Shown piece by piece: positions 19,413 to 28,512 of a stretch of DNA of 64,000 nt. The DNA comes from Tritrichomonas musculus (taxonomy: Eukaryota > Parabasalia > Tritrichomonadida > Tritrichomonadidae), in assembly GCA_039105265.1 (NCBI GenBank), contig JAPFFF010000068.1, forward strand, positions 372,001-436,000, given 5' to 3'. Under the pieces are notes generated by a model that was not told where the DNA came from, ran no database searches, and was given only the letters and a program-made list of their open reading frames with translations. The position numbers and the translations under genes were made by a program. Each line of letters starts with the position of its first letter. The stretch's first letter is position 1.

Positions 19413-22400
19413 ATGGACGAGACGACAACAAAATTCATTGGAGACATACAATTTAAGGTAGGAGATGCTACTAGGAAAGGAAGTGAATTATTAACGCTAA
19501 GTGATTTGGATGGATATACACAAGGAGGAAGCTGGTTTGAAGAAGTAGAAGGTTATCCTGAATATGAAATCAAAAATGAGAACATAACAGCCTATAAAGA
19601 TGAATCACTGTCGATGGCTAACTACAACATCCTGAAAATTAATATGTCAAATGACGTACTAAATAAGATAATAGCTGCTCCTGACGTAACTGTCGTATTC
19701 AAATTCATACTTAGGAAAGAAGTGATATACGATTATGAAGGCAATCTACTGAAAGAATTTACTGCATACGTTGAAAATCATCAAGCAAAAGGTCCGTGTA
19801 TTACATGTCGTACTGATCTTAAATGTATGGTCACACATTGGACTACATTCGGCCCTGAGTTCTTTATAGCATTTGATACTAGACTCGGTGTGAATCCATA
19901 TTCATTATACATGAATGGGGAGCTATCGATACAGTACTTACTAAAGCAAGACTCGATGGTTGCGAAGAAGCCAGTAGTCAAGTGTGATGTAATAGATGCT
20001 CGTAATGCTCTTCAGTTGTATGAATCAGATGTTCATTACTTTTATAAACCAAGTGTCGTAACTACAGTGAATGTCGACTCTGTTGATTACTACAAGATGA
20101 TATATCGAATTCCAAATGATTATACAATACCCATTAACCCTAATTTTACATTTACTGAACACTGTTTTGGTAATAGATGGAGCCTAATATGGGATGGAAC
20201 AAAATGGGTTGGAGAGAACATGCAAGGACGTAGCAATGGGAAAATAGAGAGCAGTAAGCAATATCTTCGTGTAAACAAAAATAATTATGGAGCAAGTGGA
20301 TGCTATGTCAGATGCAAACGTAGTGAATGGAATAAGATGTTGTTGGATGATACTAATGAAAATTTCATGAAAGTGATGTTCGCCAATGGCACTACAAAGT
20401 TGTTGTTCAAAGATGGTACAGAGGCAAATGGTTCTGCATATAGCATAGAAATAGATAGATGCGATTCAACAGTAGAGATATATACTAAAGAAGGATACGA
20501 TTATTTACCGCTACAATTACAGATCCAAAACAGTAATAAAGAAGAGGTAGAGTCGTTGTTGAACCGTATAGACAAAATTGTTTACGATATGTCACTTGAT
20601 GGAGCGAGTAACAGGCTTACTTTTAGATGGGATGAACTACATAAGAACGAACATTATGGGTACGACATAGATTTGATTGCTGAATTAGATAGTATTGAAA
20701 AAATTAACTATTATTGGTCCAGCAGTAACATTAACATCGAGACTAGAGATATCGAACTCTATTTACGTCAACAGTACACGGATCCTATAGAAGAAGTTAA
20801 CTGGGATCCAACAACAAATGCTTTTAAGTACATTATTCAACAACAATTTTATGAGATTACTCCAAGACCAGATGCAGCCACAACTTTGTATACGGACTTC
20901 AATATTACTTCTTCGAAGATAATTACAGCTGATAACATTATGACTATGCGATCAGATCTAAACATGGTTACAAATACTGTTGATGTGGTTTCTTATGACG
21001 TGAAAGATATAAAGAACAATGTAGAGACATTGAACTCAGAGATGGCAGAACAAGCAGCGAAGACAAAATATTTACAAAAAGAAGTGGATAATGTAGATAT
21101 GAAAGCTAACATAGGTATTGCTTTAGGTGCTGTTGGTTGTGTATTAGGTGCTACTGGTATAGGTGTTGCTGGTAAAGCATTATCATTTGCATCTAAAGCA
21201 GCACAAACTGGGGGTAGGGAATTAATAAATACTGTAACCAAGGTGTCTGATGTTGGTACAAATGTTGTAGAAGACATTGCTGGTAAGCTCACTGACGAAC
21301 TACCTGATATTGGAGCTGATGTATTCTTTGGGGATATGGTATCTATTCCAGTTAGTAGAATGATGCGTTCGTTATCTAACAAAGATAAACTAAATAATAT
21401 TATAGCTTGGTGCGATGAGGAGTATGTACCTGTTAATGAAATAAACTTTACTGATGAACTTGATGATCCGTCCAAAGTAGCCATGACATTAACATCAACA
21501 ATGGATATGTGTAAGAGATTCCGTCATACGATGAAACCAATGATAAAAACATTAGCGACTACTGTAGAGAAGAGTGTGTCATCAACAGATTTGGTTAGAG
21601 ATGACATAATAGATGTTGTTGGTAAATATGTCAATGGCGAGGTCCATTTGGAAGCAGAAGATGTTATCACAGATGGAACAATCAAAGCACGATTTTTGGT
21701 GCAAAAAGTTAGTGAATACAATGATGTTGATTATGAAGAGAATATAGTTACTATTAATATTACTGATGGAACAATTAATTATCAAGGAACAACTGATTTT
21801 CCTAGCTGCACTATGAATGACAAAACATTTGTTATATCAAACCCAAATAATCATAGGGTTGGTGGAATACAGATAAAAGAAAATACTGCAAAAAGAAGAA
21901 TGGAATTTACTACAAATGATTTAGCATATACTTGTGATATAGATGCTTTACATAAGAAGATAGATACATTACATGAGCAGATAGAAAAGAATGATACAGC
22001 TCTAGCTACTACATTAAATGAATTCCCAACTGTTGATGAAGTAAATGAAGCATTAGATGAATTAAAAAATAATATGGTTAATATGGATAACCTGTATACA
22101 AAAGAGGAAGCAGATAATAAATATGCTTTGAAAACAGATATCATATCAACCGAAAATATAACTCAAGAATTATCAATCGCTACAAAATTCGTAAACGGAA
22201 CAACCAATGATGAAGATAAAAGAACTTATATAACAAATTTGGATAGAGATTTATGCAACATATTAAAGAAATCATCATTAATAGTAAAAGGTTCTTGTAA
22301 TAATGAAGATATTTCAGGAGAATATTTGTATGATAGTGAAGACTCGGAATATTATCATTACAAGAAAGGTGAAAATACTTTTTCTATATATTATTTCTAT

Positions 22401-22988
22401 TATGGTGGAACATTCAGATATAATGTTAACGATGTTGTCAATTTAGAATCAGTAAGTTATTCATACGAACCTGATGTTTATGATGAATATTGCATTCCAA
22501 ATATGAATTTCGTAAAAGATAATTATGCATTGAAAAGTGAAAATGATGAACTGAAGACAAAAATTGAAAATTTAGAGAGAGAGAACACAAATTTAAAGGC
22601 TAGGTTAGCTGCGCTAGAGAATATATTAACACGAATTAAGTATACATTTAGCGTACCAAATAGTACCAGCATTCGTTATCAATTCGAAAAACAACTTGAT
22701 GCATATGAGGGAACACTCTATTTGAATTATAATGAAACCAAAGATAATGTTACCAGTGAAGAAGAAATCAAAATCAATATATCATTCAATGTTAATAATA
22801 CGCCTACGAGTGAATATCAATGTGAACCAATTAAGATCTGGTTAAACAATATTGAATTTCCATTAAGTAGTAGCAATTTAATGGTCAATCCAACAGCTAA
22901 TTTCATATTGATTAATACGACTTTCTTTACATCAAATGGTATCTTAGCTGAAGATAACACTAAGAATGAAATACATTCATTACTGTGA
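19413..22988 (+). CDS. Large modular fibre-like Polinton protein, 1191 aa (unit 2)
   Basis: This is an identical copy of the protein at 14390-17965, in the second 5023-bp unit, with the same 27-bp gap after the upstream stop and the same terminal region downstream. The absence of visible differences points to very recent duplication, concerted evolution, or an assembly duplication. Confidence 0.75.
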   Translation: MDETTTKFIGDIQFKVGDATRKGSELLTLSDLDGYTQGGSWFEEVEGYPEYEIKNENITAYKDESLSMANYNILKINMSNDVLNKIIAAPDVTVVFKFILRKEVIYDYEGNLLKEFTAYVENHQAKGPCITCRTDLKCMVTHWTTFGPEFFIAFDTRLGVNPYSLYMNGELSIQYLLKQDSMVAKKPVVKCDVIDARNALQLYESDVHYFYKPSVVTTVNVDSVDYYKMIYRIPNDYTIPINPNFTFTEHCFGNRWSLIWDGTKWVGENMQGRSNGKIESSKQYLRVNKNNYGASGCYVRCKRSEWNKMLLDDTNENFMKVMFANGTTKLLFKDGTEANGSAYSIEIDRCDSTVEIYTKEGYDYLPLQLQIQNSNKEEVESLLNRIDKIVYDMSLDGASNRLTFRWDELHKNEHYGYDIDLIAELDSIEKINYYWSSSNINIETRDIELYLRQQYTDPIEEVNWDPTTNAFKYIIQQQFYEITPRPDAATTLYTDFNITSSKIITADNIMTMRSDLNMVTNTVDVVSYDVKDIKNNVETLNSEMAEQAAKTKYLQKEVDNVDMKANIGIALGAVGCVLGATGIGVAGKALSFASKAAQTGGRELINTVTKVSDVGTNVVEDIAGKLTDELPDIGADVFFGDMVSIPVSRMMRSLSNKDKLNNIIAWCDEEYVPVNEINFTDELDDPSKVAMTLTSTMDMCKRFRHTMKPMIKTLATTVEKSVSSTDLVRDDIIDVVGKYVNGEVHLEAEDVITDGTIKARFLVQKVSEYNDVDYEENIVTINITDGTINYQGTTDFPSCTMNDKTFVISNPNNHRVGGIQIKENTAKRRMEFTTNDLAYTCDIDALHKKIDTLHEQIEKNDTALATTLNEFPTVDEVNEALDELKNNMVNMDNLYTKEEADNKYALKTDIISTENITQELSIATKFVNGTTNDEDKRTYITNLDRDLCNILKKSSLIVKGSCNNEDISGEYLYDSEDSEYYHYKKGENTFSIYYFYYGGTFRYNVNDVVNLESVSYSYEPDVYDEYCIPNMNFVKDNYALKSENDELKTKIENLERENTNLKARLAALENILTRIKYTFSVPNSTSIRYQFEKQLDAYEGTLYLNYNETKDNVTSEEEIKINISFNVNNTPTSEYQCEPIKIWLNNIEFPLSSSNLMVNPTANFILINTTFFTSNGILAEDNTKNEIHSLL

Positions 22989-23622
22989 AATACAAAAAGT
23001 TGATAGATATTTTTTCGGGTGTAGAATTCAAAAACTACTCCATACCTTGGAAATGACATTGGCAGAATAGTGAAAGTAGAGAGTGTGTACTTACGATAGG
23101 TTTTCAGAGGGTATTTGGCCGGGTAGCGAGGCCCAAGCGAAGGTGTACCTGAGCTTGGTGGCGAGCAGTGTAGGCGGTGGCGAAGTATGAGACACCGCCT
23201 ATACTATACTACTGAATGGATATATTAGTATGGATATATTAGTAGGTCTTTTCTAAGAGGGTCCTCGTGGTGGAGTACATGTGCCTTTAAGTAGATGGTG
23301 GTATGTACGAGATTCTCGAGGTGCTACCTGTGCCGTTTCATAGATGACGGGGTACCTAAGCCGTTTCGTAGATGGAGGGCATTGGGGTGGGGTACCTGTG
23401 CCGTTTCATAGATGGTAGGCGTTGAGGTGGGTGGGTGGGAATTAGGGGTGGGGCCCCTGTGCCGTTTCATTGATGGTGAGCAGTAGTGAGAACAAAAATA
23501 TTTTTTTTTTCTTTTCTTTTTTTTTTCTTTTTCTTTTCTTTTCTTTTTCTTTTCTTTTTTGACTAGTTCGTTCTTAGTCCAGACCTGCGATCCCTACCGG
23601 AAACCGACTAGTATATACTACT
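22989..23622. repeat. Type 1 and type 2 Polinton terminal regions (unit 2)
   Basis: This is the second copy of 17966-18599: hairpin and type 1 terminus ending at 23213, then the degenerate GCCGTTTCATAGATGG motifs, the T/C tract and the type 2 terminus ending at 23622. Confidence 0.7.
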
Positions 23623-24420
23623 ATAACAGCAAGAATGATAGAACAAATGAGTGATGAACAAAGAGGAGAACTAATGGATAATATTTATTCTCATGGTAAT
23701 CTTTTAGCTTTTAATGACACATTAGATGAAACAACTGGTGAAGAAATAACACAAGTACTATATAATGGAAATGTAGTTGCTACGATTGACAGAAGAAGAC
23801 TACATGTAATTAATATTGTGAATGGAGTGATAGAAATGTACCAACAAGATGGTGTTATAAGTGCAACAACACAAGTTATTATGGGAGCAGTAGGTTATGT
23901 TGCTAGAAGGTTCTTACATGGTCAATGGCAGTTTGTTAGACATCATCCAGGTGATGCAGCAGCTATAGCAGGAGTAGCAGCAGAAGCATATGTAGCAAAT
24001 AGAATAGGATTATTTAATATTCCAAGTTGGTTCCGTCGTAATGATAACCCTGAAACATTAGCAGAGGAAGATGTATTAGAAAAGATTCTTGCATGGGCAT
24101 ATCATGAAGAAACAGATGATGAACCTGAACTTGAAATAACAATGAAGGATGCTGATAAGATGATGGTTTCATTTGATACATGTATTAATATTGCAAAGAC
24201 ATATCGCGATACTTTAAAGGGTACAATAGCATTCATGTGCGAGAAAATAAAAGAGCTTGAAAATAAGTCAAGTACAAAACATCCATTAGAAGATATAGAT
24301 ATGACTGCTTATATTACTAAAGTAGAAGTGAAGGAAATGATAGACCAGAAGGATGCATATATTGATACTCTTGAGGCAAGACTTGCAGCACTTGAAGCTA
24401 AATGCGCTAACATCGAATGA
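23623..24420 (+). CDS. C-terminal part of the type A family gene (third copy, diverging)
   Basis: It begins with ATAACAGCAAG after the terminus at 23622 and matches the other two copies until about 24250. It then diverges: the tail carries an extra ENKSSTKHPLED-like stretch and ends EARLAALEAKCANIE. This third copy is therefore the end of a different element into which the others were probably inserted. The first ATG in frame is at 23635. Confidence 0.6.
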   Translation: MTARMIEQMSDEQRGELMDNIYSHGNLLAFNDTLDETTGEEITQVLYNGNVVATIDRRRLHVINIVNGVIEMYQQDGVISATTQVIMGAVGYVARRFLHGQWQFVRHHPGDAAAIAGVAAEAYVANRIGLFNIPSWFRRNDNPETLAEEDVLEKILAWAYHEETDDEPELEITMKDADKMMVSFDTCINIAKTYRDTLKGTIAFMCEKIKELENKSSTKHPLEDIDMTAYITKVEVKEMIDQKDAYIDTLEARLAALEAKCANIE

Positions 24421-24439
24421 GAAGTTTTATTTAAATAAA

Positions 24440-27034
24440 ATGAGTGATACTACTACAAGATTTAAAGGAGATATACAGTTTAAGATAGGGGATGCTACTC
24501 GAAAAGGTAGCCAGTTATTAACCTTGGGTGACTTAGATAACTATGTGCAGACAGGTCATTTATTTAATGAGGTCGAAGGTTTACCAGAAGTTGATATTAA
24601 AAATAAAAATATATAGTATTTATCATTTGAGTCTTCAACAACAACTTACAATATCCTTAAGTTTGTTAATTTGCCTGAAGACTTCATTAATAAGCTCAAT
24701 GATATAAAAACCCAGACTAATATATTTAAGATAGTATTGAGGAAGAATATAGTATATGATACAAGTGGTAATTTAGTCAAGGAGTTCTACATATATGTTA
24801 AGGATGGTCAAGTATACTCTCCTTTGATAACCAAAAGTAGTAATGGATGTAGTATAAATAATAGTACTATTATGGGATATATGAATATAGCTTTTGATAG
24901 TAAACTAGACTTCAACCCATATACCTTGTGGCTGAATGGGGAGTTGAGCATAATGAATGAATATATAACTGATTCTTTACAGACAGAGAAGGCAATAAAG
25001 TGTTCTATAATAAAAGCTGATAATGCATTAAGTTTACGTAAAAGTGATGTACTATACTTATATAAGCCTACATCAACTAGTCAGGTTTTGATAGATAACA
25101 AGAAGTATTGGTTACTTCAATGGAACATAGATACTGGATATACTATACCTAATGACTTAGAGTTTAGGTTTAATGAGTATTGTTTTGGTAATAAGTGGTT
25201 TTTATCATGGGATGGCGCAAAATGGGTAGGTGATAACATACAAGGTCATATCAATGGTAGATTAGTTAATGGATTAAATAAGGAGAATGAGTATGGTGAA
25301 GATGGTACCTACATACAAGTCAAGAGGAATGAGAGGAACATGAAACTGATTAATAAACCTAGTAACTACTCTCCTGATAACCTACTACATTACATGATTC
25401 ATGGAGGTAAGTGCAAAATAAACTGTTTTGTAAAATTAAAGACAGGGGAGATAGAACCTTTTTCGAAATATGGTCTAGGCTTTCAAACAAGTCAAGGAGG
25501 TACAAAAGATGGATATGATATTGAAGCAATAAGGTGCTATAAGATGAATAATGCTACTAATAAATTAGAGACTAGTGCTATTGATGAACTCTACCTTGAT
25601 ATTACCCTTGAAGGTTCGAAAAATGCTAATAGGTTCTCAGTTCGACCTACTGGAAAAGAAGGCAATGGAGGAGACAAGGTATGGTTGTTCTTACATGGTG
25701 TACTTGATTCATGTGAACAGCTTGAATATACATATGCAGCTTCGACTACTAATGACTCAAGGGATATTAAGATATATTTAGCTGATGAATATGTTGACCC
25801 AATAGATGAGGTTCATTGGGATTCAACAACTAACCCATTCGAGTATATCATTAAGCAGCAATTTTATGAAGTATCCCCAAATCCTAATGGGGCAACAACC
25901 TTATATACTGATCATAATATTACCTCCTCTAAGATAATAACAGCTGATAATATTACTACTATGAGGAGTGATTTAAACTTAGTTACCAACAATGTAGATG
26001 TTATTAGCTATGATGTTAACGAAATGAACACTGTTATGGAAAGCTTAAAGGGTAGAGTATCAAGGACTGAACAAGTTACTCAACATCTGGAGGATGATGT
26101 AGATAATTTACGTATAGTCTCATGGACTGCATTAGCTTTTGGAGTTGCAGGTACTGCTGGATCAATAGGTTCTATTGGTATGCAGCTATTTCCAGATGGT
26201 ATAAGCTTTCCTACCATAAAAGGTGGAGGATTCCTTAAAAGGTTATTCTCGCGTAAGTCAACCAAAAGGATGAGTGATTTGGTTAGAAATAGCATTAACT
26301 TCATGTCAGGTACTACAGCAAGAAGCATAACCAAAGATATAACACCTATAATTACCTGGTGTGAGGAAGAGTATAAGCAACTTGATGAACTACCTTTTAC
26401 TGATGAGAATGATAACCCTGATACTGGAACCTTGACATTAAGTGGTGCTATGGATATCAACAATATGTTTAGGGACTCACTCAAGCCTTGTTTCAAGTTG
26501 TTAGCTGAGAAGGTCAATGAGCTAGAGGCTGAGTTTGATAATTACCTTACTGTGGATGAAGCTAATGAAGCCTTGAAGGAGTGTGTATTAAATAAAGATA
26601 TTAGCAAATATAGAGAGAAAAATGATTTGAAAGTTGGGAATAAAATTATTCTACCAATAACAAACGGCCCTTACGAACCAGAAGGTCTAAATGATGATTA
26701 CTTTTATACTTCATTTGTTCCATTCCAAGAAGGAGCTCACTTAGTTGGTAAAACCGGCTCAATATTAGATCGTGATTTTGATATTATATTCAGGACAGAC
26801 AGAACTGAAAATATACGTAATACAATAGCTCATGTGATGGATACAGATGGTTGGTTGTTTTATTGGGAAGAAGCAACAGGCGTACTTTATAATTATGTCC
26901 GAACATATCCAGTTCAAGTTTTTCTAGCTGAATTTGGTGAAGAAGACCAAATAGCACTATGTAGTCAAATTACAGAACTACAAAATAAGATAGCAGCATT
27001 GGAAGCTAGGTTAGCTGCTCTTGAATCGAAATAA
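24440..27034 (+). pseudogene. Broken fibre-like family member with a different C-terminal domain
   Basis: It begins MSDTTTRFKGDIQFKIGD, 19 bp after the previous stop, and is closest to the protein at 7379-10465 through the shared modules (LRKNIVYDTSGNLVKEFY, LWLNGELSIMNEY, DVLYLYKPT, NEYCFGNKWFLSWDG, NPFEYIIKQQFYEVSPNPNG). The C-terminal domain is different: SFVPFQEGAHLVGKTG followed by a strand-rich region and a short coiled coil ENKIAALEARLAALE-like at the end. The same domain type appears in the gene at 63108 in the other Polinton. The copy is broken. Confidence 0.65.
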
Positions 27035-27328
27035 AGTAGGTACGAGATTCTCGGGGCTGGTACCTGTGCCGTTTCATAGATGGGCAGTTGTGGGGTGGGG
27101 TACCTGTGCCGTTTAATAAATGGTAGGCGTTGAGGTGGGTGGGTGGGAATTAGGGGTGGGGCCCCTGTGCCGTTTCATTGATGGTGGACAGTAGTGAGAA
27201 CAAAAATATTTTTTTTTTTATTTTTTATTTTTTATTTTTTATTTTTTTTTTATTTTTTTTTTTTTAACTAGTTCGTGTTGACGCGTGGGCAGCCTGTGCC
27301 CCGCGGAAACCGACTAGTATATACTACT
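27035..27328. repeat. Type 2 Polinton terminal region and right terminus of the cluster
   Basis: Directly after the gene come motifs like CCTGTGCCGTTTCATAGATGG, G-rich sequence, a T/A-rich tract (27209-27266) where the other copies have a T/C tract, and the terminus ending CGACTAGTATATACTACT at 27328. The inverted form begins the Polinton at 54857. The first bases outside are GGTATA; the matching target duplicate would lie at the unseen left end. Confidence 0.75.
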
Positions 27329-27329
27329 G

Positions 27330-27494
27330 GTATATCAATAATGAACTTCAATTAAAACCTCGTTTGTCAACATCTAAACCTAGTGATTATGATGTTAAAC
27401 ACTTCAAATCAATCTTAGAAAACTATCTGAATTCATCCTCGAAATTACTCACATCGTTCATTTATAATGAACAGAGCAACATTTTAACCTCATA
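27330..27494 (+). pseudogene. Short coding-like fragment abutting the Polinton end
   Basis: One frame from the element edge reads about 55 codons (INNELQLKPRLSTSKPSDYD...FIYNEQSNILTS) before a stop at about 27493. The composition is protein-like and better than its surroundings, so the Polinton may have inserted into a gene or transposon. No family is recognised. Confidence 0.3.
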
Positions 27495-28512
27495 ATCCTA
27501 CAATCATAAAAACTCAGGAAAGTGGCAAAGAGTAGCTTATTCGTTATATACAGACATAGAGCAGTACATCGAATAAGCTATATACTAGAAATTTACTAAA
27601 AATTAGCATTTTTATCTAATTTTAAAGTTTTTTGATTCAATTTTTCACTTTTTGAGTTTATTCGGCCAAAACAAATTTTTGGTCCAAAAATTTTGGAGAT
27701 TATTGAGAGTAACAAGTTCAAAAAGTGGACCATTTGAGAGATTTTTTAATTTTCACGTTTCATTCAATTTAAAAGGATAATATCTTATTAAACAAACATT
27801 ATTAATTTTATTTTTGATTTATCAGATATATTTTTTAATATATAAATTATATTTATAATAAAATTAATTTTGTAATATTTTTTAATTGAGATATATCAAA
27901 AAATAATCCTATAGGACGTGAAAATTTCCGAATTGAGTTTACCTTTACTCATTATTTCTTTTGTTTTCAATGATTTACAAATATTTTCATTTTTTTGGAA
28001 ATATCTTTATTTACAATCCATAAAAATTTAATATTTTCTCAAATATGATTAGATTTTTTTGTATTTAAAATTTTAGTAAAATAAAAATATACGATAAGTC
28101 CAGGAATGAAAGATATTTTGCATTCTCAAAACTTCACATCACCAAAGATTTCATAAAAATGGTTTTTTCTTAATAAAAAAAGATTTTTGATCATTTTGAG
28201 CTCTTTTTTCTAATATTATAGTTAACTCTGATAGATATTTTTTTAAAAATTAATATTGTATTAAGCGTTTTAGAAAATTGTAATATTTTTTCATTTCTCT
28301 TAAATTTAATTATAATTTGTTTTTTTCATATTAACATATTTGTACAAATTTTAAATTTATATAAAATTTAATTTTTTTATTTAATATAATAAGATAATTT
28401 CATTTTTACATTTTTCACGAATTCTCACAAAAGTTAGTTTCCATACCTCTGTTTCAATAAAAATAAGATATAAATATCATAATATTTTAAAGAGTTTTTC
28501 TATATATTTATT
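27495..28512. other. AT-rich intergenic spacer
   Basis: I see no gene. It contains one hairpin (arms 27533-27543 and 27570-27580, TAGCTTATTCG / CGAATAAGCTA) and otherwise very AT-rich sequence leading to the 3' end of the ABC transporter gene. Confidence 0.6.

Larger units (their letters stand above)
13577..23622. repeat. Two tandem copies of a 5023-bp unit (13577-18599 and 18600-23622)
   Basis: Every landmark recurs at an offset of exactly 5023 bp: the ATGATAGAACAAATG in the gene tail (13589, 18612, 23635), the 1191-aa gene (14390, 19413), the type 1 terminus (18190, 23213) and the type 2 terminus (18599, 23622). The encoded proteins of the two units are identical by eye. A third copy starts at 23623 and matches for roughly 630 bp before diverging near 24250. 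Each unit begins with ATAACA directly after a Polinton terminus. Confidence 0.95.
1..27328. mobile_element. Polinton (Maverick) cluster, nested and tandemly amplified; left end outside window
   Basis: The span carries a protein-primed B-family DNA polymerase start, a capsid-like protein and several large fibre-like proteins, which is a Polinton gene set, and it ends at 27328 in a terminus reading (inward) AGTAGTATATACTAGTCGG. Polintons characteristically begin with AG and end with CT. Two further copies of this terminus lie inside at 18599 and 23622, and a second terminus type ends at 10786, 18190 and 23213, so at least two or three elements are nested here. The span is too long for a single ordinary 15-25 kb element. 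It is broken, with at least two broken genes, but the two complete 5023-bp units show no difference in their encoded proteins, so the last amplification is very recent. Integrase, packaging ATPase and protease genes are not seen in this part. Confidence 0.88.

Noticed and set aside
13577-23622. Treating the 5023-bp repeat as certain biology
   Set aside because: Units identical by eye can also come from assembly of long repeats, so the amplification is reported with that reservation rather than as proven.
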